64,000 nucleotides of DNA from Ferruginibacter sp. (GCA_017983695.1 JAGOAX010000005.1:62001-126000), one strand, 5' to 3'; shown: positions 1-10,206, counted from the first letter of the stretch. Numbers and translations are program-made. Notes: a model not told the origin generated them from the sequence alone.

Positions 1-863
1 CAATTATCCTCTACCATTTTATTTAACCATACCGGAATATTGAATACAGCCCTGGCTTCATCAGTAGGGCAATTATCAGCAACACCCTTTGCCACTTTTA
101 CCAGGGTATCGATACCAACTACGTCAGCAGTACGGAATGTTGCAGATTTTGGCCTACCAATTACCGGGCCTGTCAAGGCATCAATTTCATCTACATTCAA
201 CTGTAGTTTTTCCATCGCATTCATTATTGCCATCATTCCAAACACACCGATTCTGTTAGCAATAAATGCCGGGGTATCTTTACACAATACCGTTGTTTTA
301 CCTAGTTGCAAACTTCCATAATCCATTAAAAAATCAACTACTGCAGTATCTGTAAATGGAGTAGGAATAATTTCCAGTAAACGTAAATACCGTGGCGGAT
401 TAAAAAAATGTGTACCGCAAAAATGTTTTTTAAAATCATCACTTCTTCCTTCTGCCATCATGTGAATTGGAATGCCGGATGTATTGGATGTTATTAATGT
501 ACCTGGCTTACGGTATTTTTCCACTTCTGTAAAAACTGATTGTTTTATATCCAGCCTTTCCACCACTACTTCTATCACCCAGTCGCAATCGGCAATATCT
601 TTCATGTTATCGGTAAAGTTTCCCGTGGTTATTTTTTTTACAACGTCTTTTGTATAAACCGGGGATGGATTTGATTTTATGGCCGCAGTTAAAGCATCAT
701 TAACTATTTTATTTTTTTCTGCTGGTTTTGCATCTGAGGCTGTATCTTTTGGTTGAATGTCCAATAGCAACACTTTTAATCCCACACCTGCAAAATGACA
801 TGCAATACGGCTGCCCATTACGCCGCTACCTAGTACAGCTACTTTTTTAATTACTCTTTTCAT
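1..863 (-). CDS. 3-hydroxyacyl-CoA dehydrogenase (partial, N-terminal part)
   Basis: Reading the minus strand from an ATG at 863 gives an open frame that runs off the left edge of the window, so only about the first 287 residues are present. The N-terminus has a Rossmann NAD-binding stretch (VAVLGSGVMGSRIACHFAG). It is followed by typical 3-hydroxyacyl-CoA dehydrogenase motifs: NTSGIPIHMMAEG, a HFFNPPRYLRLLEIIPTP block with the catalytic-type His and the family Asn-Pro-Pro, and CKDTPAFIANRIG at the start of the helical C-domain. The enzyme oxidises L-3-hydroxyacyl-CoA to 3-ketoacyl-CoA with NAD+ in beta-oxidation. Bacteroidota often have a long version fused to enoyl-CoA hydratase; whether this one is fused cannot be seen. 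Family assignment is firm, chain-length specificity unknown. Confidence 0.88.
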   Translation of the reverse strand, partial: MKRVIKKVAVLGSGVMGSRIACHFAGVGLKVLLLDIQPKDTASDAKPAEKNKIVNDALTAAIKSNPSPVYTKDVVKKITTGNFTDNMKDIADCDWVIEVVVERLDIKQSVFTEVEKYRKPGTLITSNTSGIPIHMMAEGRSDDFKKHFCGTHFFNPPRYLRLLEIIPTPFTDTAVVDFLMDYGSLQLGKTTVLCKDTPAFIANRIGVFGMMAIMNAMEKLQLNVDEIDALTGPVIGRPKSATFRTADVVGIDTLVKVAKGVADNCPTDEARAVFNIPVWLNKMVEDN

Positions 864-1129
864 ATCTGCAATTGATTATGTATTTACAAAATTAAAGGTA
901 TTCCTTCAAATTAGTTAGCTAAACAACTAATTTTATTTCGAAGATAGCAGTAAAGCGTGAAAAAACGCAATAGTGCGTATAATTAACATACTAAAAAATG
1001 AAAAACTACGTTTATGTTTTTTAGAGTTTGGATCATTCCATGTCAGCCAACAATAAATTAATTAAATTTTTTATAGCAGCTGATTGAACATTAAAACTGA
1101 AACAATAACTGAGTTTTTAATCCGGTATC
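864..1129. promoter_or_regulatory. Divergent intergenic region with a 9-bp inverted repeat
   Basis: This 266-nt AT-rich spacer separates the acyl-CoA dehydrogenase gene (leftward) from the PAS kinase gene (rightward) and must hold both promoters. A perfect inverted repeat, AAATTAGTT at 908-916 and AACTAATTT at 925-933 (8-nt spacer), lies about 45-70 nt upstream of the dehydrogenase start. Its place fits a repressor site for the beta-oxidation gene, but no cognate regulator is visible. No convincing TAnnTTTG element was found. Confidence 0.35.
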
Positions 1130-2623
1130 ATGAGTCGAAAAATCATTAAACAAACAGAAAATCAAGAGGCCTACCTGTCTGTAAGCTATAAAGCTTCAGG
1201 AGAGATTTCCCTGCCATTGCTTTCGGCCAACGCAGATAAAAATCTGTTTGAAATGTTTATGGCAAACAGCCAAACCGGAAGCTGGGTGTATGATGAAAAC
1301 GACATTATAGTTTTTGCCAATAAAGCCTATACCGAATCTACCAATTTTAAAGGTGACCCTACAGGACTACATTTATCAGCCGTTTTTCCTGAAAAGCTGG
1401 CTAAAAAATTAATTGCAAGAAATAAAGAAATATTAAAACATAATAAGCCTGCAGTATCCGAGCACTCGCTGACAAAAAGTGATGGCAGCATTATACACTT
1501 TGTTTCAAACACTTTTATATTTACAACAGCCGATGGTAAACGCTTTATTGGAGGCCAGGCGGTGGACATTACAGCCCGTAAGGAAATAGAGAAAATGCAT
1601 GACCGGTATGCTTATGTAATTAATGCCACTTCGGAGGCGATTTGGGATTTTGATTTAAAAACAAATGAGATTTACCGTAGTGAGGCTTTTTATAAAATTT
1701 CAGGATATAGTAAAGTACAGGTAAAAGAAAATTTAAACTGGTGGCTGGATAAGATTCATCCAGATGATAAGGAGATGGTAAAGCAAAATGTAGAAAACGC
1801 TTTAAAAGCCAACAAAAAAAACTGGAAAGATGAATACCGGTTTTTGTATGCTGATGGTACTTACCGGTATATTTTAGACAAAGGGTTTGCAGTATATGAA
1901 AACAAAAAGCCGGTACGTTTAATTGGTTCTATACAGGATATTACAGATAGAAAAAAACTGGAACTGCAATTACTGAACGAGCAGGTACAAAAACAAAAAC
2001 TCATTAACCAGGCCACTATCGATGCCCAGGAAAAGGAAAGAGGGATGATAAGTGCGGAGCTGCATGACAATGTAAACCAGTTGCTGATGAGTGCCAGGCT
2101 TCATATAAATGCTGCAAAAAGCAATGATGATGGAAAGGATCTTTTAGAAAATGCTTCGGAATATATATTGCAGGCGGTGGAAGAAATAAGAGCTTTATCA
2201 AAAAGGCTCAATTCATCAATCGTAAAAACTGTCGGACTTAATCAAAGTATTTCGGATGTATGCAGAAACATGAAGCAGTTTAACGATATAGATGTTAGCC
2301 TTAACATTGATGAAACCGTTATTGACAAATTAACCCAGGAGCAACAACTGGTGGTTTTCAGAATTATACAGGAGCAGAGTAATAATATTATAAAATATTC
2401 CAGAGCTTCTGTTGCAAATATATCATTAACAGAAAAAAATAATCAGTGCTGCCTTATAATAAGTGATAACGGTATTGGCTTTGATAAAGCAAAACAAAAG
2501 CCAAGCGGCATTGGCTTTATCAACATCTTTAACAGGATAGATGCCTATAACGGTAAAGTAGAGATCAATACTTTCCCTGACAATGGCTGTACTTTAAATA
2601 TTACTATTCCATATATACTGTAG
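1130..2623 (+). CDS. PAS-domain sensor histidine kinase (HisKA_3 type), cytoplasmic, orphan
   Basis: A 497-residue kinase with two PAS/PAC units (about residues 40-150, with GSWVYDENDIIVFANKAY, and about 155-275, ending GSIQDITDRKKLE). A short coiled segment then leads into a HisKA_3-type dimerisation helix EKERGMISAELHDNVNQLL, whose His (about residue 312) is the predicted phospho-acceptor. The C-terminus is a HATPase_c domain with an N-box (QEQSNNIIKYS) and DNGIGFD. No transmembrane segment or signal peptide is visible, so sensing is probably cytoplasmic through the PAS domains. HisKA_3 kinases normally pair with NarL/LuxR-type response regulators, but none is encoded nearby, so the partner is unknown. 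The stop lies 8 nt from the convergent metG stop. Confidence 0.88.
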   Translation: MSRKIIKQTENQEAYLSVSYKASGEISLPLLSANADKNLFEMFMANSQTGSWVYDENDIIVFANKAYTESTNFKGDPTGLHLSAVFPEKLAKKLIARNKEILKHNKPAVSEHSLTKSDGSIIHFVSNTFIFTTADGKRFIGGQAVDITARKEIEKMHDRYAYVINATSEAIWDFDLKTNEIYRSEAFYKISGYSKVQVKENLNWWLDKIHPDDKEMVKQNVENALKANKKNWKDEYRFLYADGTYRYILDKGFAVYENKKPVRLIGSIQDITDRKKLELQLLNEQVQKQKLINQATIDAQEKERGMISAELHDNVNQLLMSARLHINAAKSNDDGKDLLENASEYILQAVEEIRALSKRLNSSIVKTVGLNQSISDVCRNMKQFNDIDVSLNIDETVIDKLTQEQQLVVFRIIQEQSNNIIKYSRASVANISLTEKNNQCCLIISDNGIGFDKAKQKPSGIGFINIFNRIDAYNGKVEINTFPDNGCTLNITIPYIL

Positions 2624-2630
2624 TCTATTA

Positions 2631-4733
2631 TCAGCTAACGCCAGCACCCGCATTTATTACCGCTTCAGGTTTTACAAAATGCAGTTTACCGGTATTGTCT
2701 TCTGCCATTAATATCATTCCATTACTTTCAATACCCCTCATTTTTCTTGGTGCTAAATTAGCAACTACAACAACTTGTTTTCCAACAATATCCTGCGGCT
2801 GAAAATGCAATGCAATACCACTAACAATAGTTCTTGTTTCAAAACCCAGATCAACCTGCAGTTGTAATAACTTATCTGCTTTCTCCACTTTTTCGGCAGC
2901 TACAATTGTTCCTACTTTCAAATCAATCTTTGCAAAGTCGTCATACACTATTTCTGATTTTAGATTTGAAGCATCTTCTTGTTTTTCTTCCATTCTTGTT
3001 TCTGTTGGTTTTACTAATCCTGCTTTTAATTTTTCTACCTGTGCCACTATTTCTTCATCTTCAATTTTCCTGAACAATAATTGCGGCTCTCTTAATGAAT
3101 AGCCCACACTTAGCAATTTTATCTTTCCGGCATTTTCCCAATCCAGCATTTTATCAACCACCTTCATCATACCTATCATTTTCTTTGCTGTATCAGGTAA
3201 AAAAGGATTGATAAAAATTGCAAGGTTCGCTGTTAATTGTAAACAAAGGTGTAAACAATTATCAATTTCTTTTTGTGTGGCAATTGCTTGTTCATCAAGT
3301 CCAAAATTTGATGAACCTATTGATTTAGCTAATATCCAAGGTTCTTTTTCCTGCATGTATTTGTTTCCCTTACGGCTGAGGTCAATCACCTCAAACAAAG
3401 CATCCCTGAACTTGTACTCCTCAAGAAGATTTTCAATTTTGATTTTTGACTTTTGAATTGCTTCTATTAAAGCTTTATCCTTCTCATCTAAAATATCATC
3501 ATGCAGTTTAGGCACTTTGCCGCCACATAATTTATGCATCAACACCCAGGTGCGGTTTACAAAATTACCAAAAATGCTTACCAGCTCGCTGTTATTCCTA
3601 TCCTGAAAATCTTTCCAGGTAAAATCATTGTCTTTTGTTTCTGGTGCATTAGCGCAAAGCACATAGCGCAATACATCTTCGCATCCGGGAAAATCTTTAA
3701 TATACTCATGCACCCACACCGCCCAGTTGCGGCTGGTACTTACTTTCTCGCCTTCAATATTTAAAAACTCATTGGCCGGCACATTATCTGGCAACACAAA
3801 ATTGCCATGCGCTTTAAGCATTGCCGGAAAAATAATACAATGAAAAACGATATTATCCTTACCAATAAAATGAACCAGTTTTGTGTCGTCCTTGCACCAG
3901 TAGTCTGCCCATTGATCTGTTAATTCTTTAGTAGCACTGATATAGCCTATCGGTGCATCAAACCATACATACAATACTTTACCTTCTGCATCGGGCAACG
4001 GCACTTTTATTCCCCAGTTGCTGTCCCTGGTCATTGCTCTTGGTTGCAAGCCACTATCTAACCAGCTTTTGCATTGACCATAAACATTATTCTTCCACTC
4101 CTTATGTCCATCAATTATCCATTCCTTCAACCAGGCTTCATAGTTTTGCAGAGGAAAATACCAGTGTTTGGTAGTTTTTTTTACCGGAACTGCATCGCTC
4201 AATGCACTTCTTGGATTTATTAATTGTTCAGGAGATAAAGCGCTGCCACATTTTTCACACTGGTCGCCATACGCATTTGGATTGGCGCAAACCGGGCAGG
4301 TACCAACAATATATCTATCGGCTAAAAATGTTTTAGTGCTTTCATCATAGTATTGCTCCGTTTCTTTTTCTTCAAACAAACCATCATCATACATTTTTTT
4401 AAAAAATGCCGATGCTGTTTCATGATGCACTTTATTGGAAGTACGGGAATAAATATCAAACGAAATACCCATTTGCGCCATGCTTTCTTTAATAATGGCA
4501 TGATACCTGTCCACCACCTGCTGCGGTGTAATACCTTCCTTCATGGCACGGATGGTGATGGGCACACCATGCTCATCGCTGCCACCAATAAATTTCACAT
4601 CTCTCTTTTGTGCTCTTAAATAACGCACATAAATATCTGCAGGCAAATAACAGCCGGCCAGATGACCGATATGCACCGGGCCATTGGCATACGGTAATGC
4701 AGCTGTAACTAAATATCTTTTAGGATTGTTCAT
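2631..4733 (-). CDS. metG: Methionyl-tRNA synthetase with C-terminal tRNA-binding domain
   Basis: Class I aminoacyl-tRNA synthetase charging tRNA-Met. The HIGH motif is HIGHLAG near the N-terminus and the KMSKS-equivalent is KVSTSRN. A zinc knuckle ([18 protein letters not shown]) sits in the connective domain. The last ~110 residues form the EMAP-II/Arc1p-like tRNA-binding domain ([20 protein letters not shown] ... [20 protein letters not shown]), as in long MetG proteins of about 680-700 residues. I place the start at the ATG at 4733 ([19 protein letters not shown]), because the upstream in-frame ATG at 4772 adds 13 atypical residues and nearly touches a strong terminator hairpin at 4775-4807. 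Convergent with the PAS kinase. Confidence 0.96.
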   Translation of the reverse strand: MNNPKRYLVTAALPYANGPVHIGHLAGCYLPADIYVRYLRAQKRDVKFIGGSDEHGVPITIRAMKEGITPQQVVDRYHAIIKESMAQMGISFDIYSRTSNKVHHETASAFFKKMYDDGLFEEKETEQYYDESTKTFLADRYIVGTCPVCANPNAYGDQCEKCGSALSPEQLINPRSALSDAVPVKKTTKHWYFPLQNYEAWLKEWIIDGHKEWKNNVYGQCKSWLDSGLQPRAMTRDSNWGIKVPLPDAEGKVLYVWFDAPIGYISATKELTDQWADYWCKDDTKLVHFIGKDNIVFHCIIFPAMLKAHGNFVLPDNVPANEFLNIEGEKVSTSRNWAVWVHEYIKDFPGCEDVLRYVLCANAPETKDNDFTWKDFQDRNNSELVSIFGNFVNRTWVLMHKLCGGKVPKLHDDILDEKDKALIEAIQKSKIKIENLLEEYKFRDALFEVIDLSRKGNKYMQEKEPWILAKSIGSSNFGLDEQAIATQKEIDNCLHLCLQLTANLAIFINPFLPDTAKKMIGMMKVVDKMLDWENAGKIKLLSVGYSLREPQLLFRKIEDEEIVAQVEKLKAGLVKPTETRMEEKQEDASNLKSEIVYDDFAKIDLKVGTIVAAEKVEKADKLLQLQVDLGFETRTIVSGIALHFQPQDIVGKQVVVVANLAPRKMRGIESNGMILMAEDNTGKLHFVKPEAVINAGAGVS

Positions 4734-4774
4734 TGTGGGTGCAAAAATACCGTAAAGCAACTCATTGCCCAAAC

Positions 4775-4807
4775 AAAAACAGCCATCATAAACCGATGGC
4801 TGTTTTT
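4775..4807 (-). terminator. Rho-independent terminator after ppsA
   Basis: A perfect 13-bp inverted repeat, AAAAACAGCCATC (4775-4787) and GATGGCTGTTTTT (4795-4807), has a 7-nt loop and a U-run on the minus strand. It lies 17 nt beyond the ppsA stop and just before metG, so it should separate the two genes. Confidence 0.85.
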
Positions 4808-4823
4808 AACAATAAAAAAGTAA

Positions 4824-7247
4824 TTATCCCAGCGTTTTTTCTACCGCAGCAATTGCCTTTACCGTTTTAATGACCGAATCCGGAGTAACAGAAATACTGT
4901 CGATGCCTAACTCAACAAGAAACTGTGCAAAGTCGGGGAAATCGCTGGGCCCCTGGCCGCAAATACCCACTTTTACTTTCATTTTTTTTGCAGTGGCGAT
5001 AAGCATCCGTAACAATTCTTTTACTGCAGGATTACGTTCATCATACAAATGTGCCACCAGCGAAGAATCCCTGTCGAGCCCGAGGGTTAATTGTGTAAGA
5101 TCATTGGAGCCAATAGAAAATCCATCAATATGTTTTGAAAATTCTTCGGCCATGATAATATTGGATGGTATCTCTGCCATTAAAAATAATTCCAGCCCTT
5201 CCTTACCTCTTTCCAGGCCATATTCTTTCATCACTTCATGTACCCTGTGCAATTCTTCCACCGTTCTGCAAAAAGGAATCATCACCACCACATTGTGCAG
5301 GCCCATTTCTTCTCTAACTCTTTTTATGGCTTTACATTCCATACCAAATGCTTCTTTATACTTTGGCGAATAATACCTGCTGGCACCACGCCACCCAATC
5401 ATAGGATTTTCTTCATGCGGCTCAAAATATTTTCCACCTAATAAATTGTAATATTCATTGCTTTTAAAATCGCTGAAACGAACGATAACCTTATTGGGAT
5501 AAAAAGAAGCCGCAATTTTTGCTATACCATAGCTAAGCTTTTTAATAAAAAAATCTTCCTCGTTATCAAATCCTGTTATCATCTTTTTTATGGTACTGCT
5601 CAGCTCTGCATCACCCAGGTTTTTATGCTGCATCAAAGCCAAAGGATGCGCCTGTATATAATTGTTGATGATAAATTCTTCTCTTGCCAAGCCCACACCC
5701 GCATTGGGTAAATGCGAAAACCTGAATGCCAGGTTTGGCGAAGCCACATTGAGCATGATAGGTGTTTTTACTTTCGGCAGATCTTTCAGATCAGTTTCTA
5801 TTTTTGTAAAAGGTACATTACCTTCATATATAATACCTTCATCACCTTCGGCGCAGGAAGCTGTGACCACCTGCCCATCGGTTAATAATTCTGTAGCCAC
5901 ACCACAACCTACAATGGCAGGCACACCCAATTCTCTTGCAACAATTGCTGCATGGCAGGTGCGGCCACCCTTATTGGTTATAATAGCAGATGCTTTTTTC
6001 ATTATCGGTTCCCAGTCGGGGTCTGTCATATCTGTAACCAATACATCACCGGCTTTAAACTCATGTCCTTCGGTTATCCTTTTATCTAACGAAAATAAAA
6101 TTGATACTTTTCCGGTACCGATTTTATCCCCCACGGCTATTCCTTTAAACAAGGTTTTTCGTGGAGAAGAAGCATCCATGATATACTCTGTTATTTTAGA
6201 AAAATCTTTTCTTGAATGAATAGTTTCCGGTCTTGCCTGTACAATAAATAATTCTTTAGAAAGTCCGTCAAGTGCCCACTCTACATCCATAGGGCACCAA
6301 TGGCCTTTTAGTTTGGTGTAATAGGCTTCAATTTTTGTAACCCATTGCGACAGCTGGAGAATCGTTTCATCTTTTAAACAATAACGTTGCTGCAATGGCC
6401 TTTCTACTGGAATGATCTGTACCCTTTCATCCGGGTTATCGCCATACACCATCATCTTATCTTTTTTACCTAACTTTTTTTCGATGATGCTGCTGAACCC
6501 TTTTTGCAATGCCGGCTTAAACACAATATATTCATCAGGCGATACTGAACCCTGCACAATCATTTCGCCTAAACCAAAAGATGCATTTATCACCACTACA
6601 TCTTTAAATCCACTTTCCGTATCTAAAGAAAATGCTACTCCCGAAGCACCCAGATCGCTACGCACCATTTTTTGCACACATACCGAAAGGCCGATGCTAA
6701 AATGATCGTAACCAAAACTCTGGCGGTAACTTATTGCCCTGTCGGTAAAAATAGAAGCAAAACAATTTCGTACTGCATTCATCAAAGGTGCCGGGCCACG
6801 TACGTTAAGATAGGTTTCCTGCTGCCCTGCAAAGGAAGCATCGGGTAAATCTTCGGCAGTGGCAGATGAACGCACTGCTACATCAGTCATATCCTGGTCG
6901 TAGGTTTTACTGAGTTCATAGTATTTTTTAATGATGGCATCGCTTAACTCTCTTGGAAATTTTGCATTCTTTAATAATTGTCTCGCCAGCAAACCTCCAC
7001 GCCGCAGCGATTCAATATCATCCAGTTTTATCTGGTTAATGATATTGCGGATGGCTTCATCAAGGTTATTATACCTGATAAATTCCCGGTAGGCGGCGAC
7101 AGTAATAACAAATCCGTTGGGTATTTGTATGCCAAGGCTGGTAAGGTTTTGCAGCATTTCGCCGAGAGAGGCATTTTTTCCGCCAACATGTTCAATGTCG
7201 GCAAGGCCCACCTTATCCAGGTCGGCTAAATAAAGAGATTCTTTCAT
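4824..7247 (-). CDS. ppsA: Phosphoenolpyruvate synthase (pyruvate, water dikinase)
   Basis: An 807-residue protein of normal length for the family, which converts pyruvate, ATP and water to PEP, AMP and phosphate for gluconeogenesis. Order of domains: N-terminal ATP-grasp/pyruvate-binding domain (GGKNASLGEM, DVAVRSSATAEDLPDASFAG), a central swivelling phosphohistidine domain with TNKGGRTCHAAIVARELGVP (phospho-His about residue 432), and a C-terminal PEP/pyruvate TIM barrel with GSNDLTQLTLGLDRDS and the near-terminal catalytic Cys motif GICGQGPSD. Start ATG at 7247. It is followed by a strong terminator and preceded by ~170 nt of intergenic DNA shared with the divergent LD-carboxypeptidase gene, so it is probably monocistronic. 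Confidence 0.96.
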   Translation of the reverse strand: MKESLYLADLDKVGLADIEHVGGKNASLGEMLQNLTSLGIQIPNGFVITVAAYREFIRYNNLDEAIRNIINQIKLDDIESLRRGGLLARQLLKNAKFPRELSDAIIKKYYELSKTYDQDMTDVAVRSSATAEDLPDASFAGQQETYLNVRGPAPLMNAVRNCFASIFTDRAISYRQSFGYDHFSIGLSVCVQKMVRSDLGASGVAFSLDTESGFKDVVVINASFGLGEMIVQGSVSPDEYIVFKPALQKGFSSIIEKKLGKKDKMMVYGDNPDERVQIIPVERPLQQRYCLKDETILQLSQWVTKIEAYYTKLKGHWCPMDVEWALDGLSKELFIVQARPETIHSRKDFSKITEYIMDASSPRKTLFKGIAVGDKIGTGKVSILFSLDKRITEGHEFKAGDVLVTDMTDPDWEPIMKKASAIITNKGGRTCHAAIVARELGVPAIVGCGVATELLTDGQVVTASCAEGDEGIIYEGNVPFTKIETDLKDLPKVKTPIMLNVASPNLAFRFSHLPNAGVGLAREEFIINNYIQAHPLALMQHKNLGDAELSSTIKKMITGFDNEEDFFIKKLSYGIAKIAASFYPNKVIVRFSDFKSNEYYNLLGGKYFEPHEENPMIGWRGASRYYSPKYKEAFGMECKAIKRVREEMGLHNVVVMIPFCRTVEELHRVHEVMKEYGLERGKEGLELFLMAEIPSNIIMAEEFSKHIDGFSIGSNDLTQLTLGLDRDSSLVAHLYDERNPAVKELLRMLIATAKKMKVKVGICGQGPSDFPDFAQFLVELGIDSISVTPDSVIKTVKAIAAVEKTLG

Positions 7248-7420
7248 AGCAGCAATTTATTTGGTTAGCAATCGTACCATAAAGAAAGAGAATAGTTTTT
7301 ACAGATTCAAGCAAACGTGTATGTGATACATCATGATATTATAAACATTTGTTAGTAAGTAGGCATTTACAATGATGTAATATTTTGTTTTTGAAAACCG
7401 TATTTTTAATAATTAAAGAG

Positions 7421-8452
7421 ATGAAAAGGAAACAGTTTATCAGTTCAATTTTACCGGCAGCGGCCTTACTGCAGCCTTCAGCTGTTTGGGCAGCTCCTGC
7501 AAACCTCGATGAGGAATGGGCCATTACAAAACCACTTTATTTAAAAAAAGGCGATATCGTTGGCATTACCTGCCCGGCCGGTTTTATTACTGTAGAAGAT
7601 ATTCAACCGGCAATTACAAAACTGAAAGAGTGGGGTTTTGAAATTAAAATTGGCAGTACCGTAGGCAAAAAAGATTTTACGTTTGGTGGTACAGATGAAG
7701 AACGGGTACAGGATTTTCAGCAAATGCTGGATGATAAAACCGTAAAAGCCATTATGTGTGCAAGGGGTGGTTATGGTGCGGTGCGGATAATTGATGCACT
7801 GGATTTTAAAAAATTTACTGCACAGCCTAAATGGATCATTGGCTTTAGTGATGCAACCGTAATTCATTCGCACCTGATTAAAAATTTTGGTATTGCCTCC
7901 ATACACTCCAAAATGTGTAACAGTTTTCCAAAAGACTGGAGCAAGGCTGAGCCGGTACAGGTTGAAACCATTGAATCGATACAAAAATGTTTGACGGGAG
8001 AAAAGATGCTGTACAAAGCTGTACCGAACGATAAAAATAAAACGGGTGTTGCTGAAGGCATTTTAACCGGGGGCAATTTAAAAACCATTGAAACACTGGC
8101 AGGGAGTAAAAGCGATATTAACACCGATGGTAAAATTTTATTTGTGGAGGATACCGGCGAATATCTTTACAGTATCGACCGCATGTTCTGGAACCTGAAA
8201 CGCACCGGTAAATTAAATAAACTAAAAGCATTGATAATAGGGGGCTTTAAAGTAAAACCAGCCGAAGACCCGGCTGAAGAATTTGGAAAGAACCTGTATG
8301 AGATTGTGCTGGAAAAAGTAAAGGAATTTAATTACCCTGTTTGTTTTGATTTTCCAGTGGGGCATCAAAAAGATAATTTTGCGTTGAAGTGCGGTATTAA
8401 ACACCGTTTATCGGTACAATTAAATGAATGTTCATTAAAAGAAATGAGATGA
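7421..8452 (+). CDS. LD-carboxypeptidase (peptidase S66), exported paralogue
   Basis: A 343-residue S66-family serine peptidase. LdcA enzymes remove the terminal D-Ala from tetrapeptides during murein recycling. The fold-specific motifs are present: MCARGGYGAVRI, the nucleophile Ser in IIGFSDATVIH, the Glu in FVEDTGEYLYSIDRMFWNLK, and the catalytic His in DFPVGHQKDNFALKCG. I choose the ATG at 7421 over an upstream TTG because AAAGAG sits directly before it and the resulting N-terminus (MKRKQFISSILPAAALLQPSAVWA) is a good signal peptide, which the downstream paralogue lacks. A periplasmic copy would act outside the usual cytosolic recycling place. Its stop overlaps the next start (ATGA), so the pair is co-translated. 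Confidence 0.88.
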   Translation: MKRKQFISSILPAAALLQPSAVWAAPANLDEEWAITKPLYLKKGDIVGITCPAGFITVEDIQPAITKLKEWGFEIKIGSTVGKKDFTFGGTDEERVQDFQQMLDDKTVKAIMCARGGYGAVRIIDALDFKKFTAQPKWIIGFSDATVIHSHLIKNFGIASIHSKMCNSFPKDWSKAEPVQVETIESIQKCLTGEKMLYKAVPNDKNKTGVAEGILTGGNLKTIETLAGSKSDINTDGKILFVEDTGEYLYSIDRMFWNLKRTGKLNKLKALIIGGFKVKPAEDPAEEFGKNLYEIVLEKVKEFNYPVCFDFPVGHQKDNFALKCGIKHRLSVQLNECSLKEMR

Positions 8453-9360
8453 TAAAAATTCCACCCTATTTAAAAAAAGGCGCTACCATTGGTATAACAT
8501 GCCCGGCAGGATATATGGCAAAAGAAAAAGCGGCAACCTGCATTACTATTTTGCAGCAATGGGGTTACCAGGTAATGGTTGGTAAAACATTAGGCAGTAA
8601 CTCCAGTAATTATTTTAGTGCAACAGATGAAGACAGAAGAGATGAACTGCAGGCCATGCTGGATGATGAAAATATCAATACCATTTTATGCGGCCGTGGT
8701 GGCTATGGTATGGGGCGGATAATTGATACCCTCGATTTTACAAAATTTAAAAAGAAACCTAAATGGATAATCGGCTTTAGCGATATTACCGTTTTGCACA
8801 GCCATATTTACAGCAACCTGAAAATTGCAACATTGCATGCACCAATGGCAGCAGCTTTTAATGATGAGGGTTTTAAAAACGAATATGTACAATCTTTACA
8901 AAAAGCATTGGTGGGTAAAAAAGCAAAGTACACCTGTGCTGCACATACCTTTAATAAAACAGGTACAGCAAATGGCGAGCTGGTTGGCGGTAATCTTTCT
9001 TTACTGGCACATTTAACCGGAACTGCATCCGACATTAACACAAAAAATAAAATTTTATTTATAGAAGATATCGGCGAATACATTTACAGTATCGACAGGA
9101 TGCTGTACCAGTTAAAACGAAGTGGTAAACTAAAACAGCTTGCCGGTTTAATAATTGGTGGCTTTACCGATATGAAAGATACCGAGCGGCCTTTTGGCAA
9201 AACTGTGCATGATGTACTAAAAGAAGTTATTGCGGAATATAATTATCCGGTATGTTTTGATTTTCCGGTAAGCCATGGCAAGGAAAATTATGCATTGAAA
9301 GTGGGATGCAAATATGCATTAACCGTTACAAAAAAAATGGTACGCCTATCGGAGGTTTAA
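8449..9360 (+). CDS. LD-carboxypeptidase (peptidase S66), cytoplasmic paralogue
   Basis: A 303-residue S66 peptidase, clearly a tandem duplicate of the preceding gene. It shares CGRGGYGMGRIIDTLDF, the nucleophile motif IIGFSDITVLHSH, FIEDIGEYIYSIDRMLYQLK and the His motif DFPVSHGKENYALKVG. It lacks the signal peptide and begins directly with the YLKKGATIGITCPAGY core, so it is probably the cytosolic murein-tripeptide recycling enzyme. The ATG at 8449 overlaps the upstream TGA as ATGA, which suggests translational coupling; an upstream in-frame ATG at 8428 is possible but would lie inside the first gene. The 3' end overlaps the convergent hydrolase gene by 15 nt. Confidence 0.88.
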   Translation: MIKIPPYLKKGATIGITCPAGYMAKEKAATCITILQQWGYQVMVGKTLGSNSSNYFSATDEDRRDELQAMLDDENINTILCGRGGYGMGRIIDTLDFTKFKKKPKWIIGFSDITVLHSHIYSNLKIATLHAPMAAAFNDEGFKNEYVQSLQKALVGKKAKYTCAAHTFNKTGTANGELVGGNLSLLAHLTGTASDINTKNKILFIEDIGEYIYSIDRMLYQLKRSGKLKQLAGLIIGGFTDMKDTERPFGKTVHDVLKEVIAEYNYPVCFDFPVSHGKENYALKVGCKYALTVTKKMVRLSEV

Positions 9361-10194
9361 CAAACTATCCAGTTTTCTTTTATACAGATCAAACTCTGCT
9401 AAATTATGGTGCGTACCATTTTCAATGGTTATAAATTCATCTGTTGATTTTAAAACAGTTTTTAATTTTGCTGCACAGCGGTAAGGTATTACTCCATCAT
9501 CGGTACCATGAAAAATAGTTATAGGATAACTTACCTCCTGTAAATATTCGTTTGTTGGAATTTTATATACCGACATTCTTTGTGTAGGATAAATGGGGGC
9601 ATAACAACCAAACAGGTTGGGGATACTGTAATAAGGTGTTTCCATTATCAGCCTTTTGCACCTGGTATTTGCTGCTACATATGCCGCAATGCCGGTACCA
9701 AAAGATTTGCCATAAACTATAATACTGTCTTTACCATATTTACCTGCTGCCATAGTATACACAGCCATGGCCTGCTGGTATAATTTTTTCTCTGTCCGTT
9801 CTCCTGTACTTTTTCCAAAGCCGGGATAATCCTCCATCCACACTTCGTAACCATGTTTTGTAAAATTGCTTACAAATTTTGCATAACGCCCAATATTTTC
9901 CTTATTGCCATGATAGTATAATACCACTCCTTTTCTTACCGAATCTTTGGGAAAAAATTTCACCAGGTTCATCGTATCTTTTTCATTAAAGGGAATGTTC
10001 AGTTCTTCAAAAGGTCCGTCAAACTTATAGACATAATCAGCAGCCAGTTTTACGGGGTGAAATAAAAAAATTTCCTGCAGGTAATACAATGCAAGGCCGA
10101 TAATGCTATACAACAATACAATTATTTTTATCCAGCGCCCCAAACCCCTAAAGGGGCTTTTCGAATAGCTGTTATTATTTTTAATATTCTTCAT
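9346..10194 (-). CDS. Alpha/beta hydrolase, membrane-anchored
   Basis: A 282-residue serine hydrolase with an N-terminal membrane anchor (about residues 22-45, IKIIVLLYSIIGLALYYLQ). The nucleophile elbow is YGKSFGTG. The charge-relay Asp is in IFHGTDDGVIP and the His in NGTHHNL. The substrate is unknown; the family includes ABHD13/YfhR-like 'BAAT-type' membrane hydrolases. It is a paralogue of the next upstream gene, 32 nt away on the same strand, so the two look like a duplicated pair. Residues about 12-21 (KSPFRGLGRW) before the anchor are encoded by one of the window's palindromic repeats (10137-10161), which apparently lengthened the N-terminus. Confidence 0.85.
   Translation of the reverse strand: MKNIKNNNSYSKSPFRGLGRWIKIIVLLYSIIGLALYYLQEIFLFHPVKLAADYVYKFDGPFEELNIPFNEKDTMNLVKFFPKDSVRKGVVLYYHGNKENIGRYAKFVSNFTKHGYEVWMEDYPGFGKSTGERTEKKLYQQAMAVYTMAAGKYGKDSIIVYGKSFGTGIAAYVAANTRCKRLIMETPYYSIPNLFGCYAPIYPTQRMSVYKIPTNEYLQEVSYPITIFHGTDDGVIPYRCAAKLKTVLKSTDEFITIENGTHHNLAEFDLYKRKLDSLLNLR
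10137..10161. repeat. Short palindromic repeat inside a coding sequence
   Basis: GCCCCAAACCCCTAAAGGGG followed by CTTTT, with core CCCCTAAAGGGG. It is read in frame as KSPFRGLGRW near the N-terminus of the alpha/beta hydrolase. Member of the G/C-rich palindrome family scattered over 10-48 kb. Confidence 0.75.
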
Positions 10195-10206
10195 AAATCA
10201 GATTGT

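Noticed and set aside
4870..6705. Several long plus-strand open frames opposite ppsA (up to 185 codons).
   Set aside because: They are antisense shadows of a highly conserved gene, with no recognisable domains or start signals.
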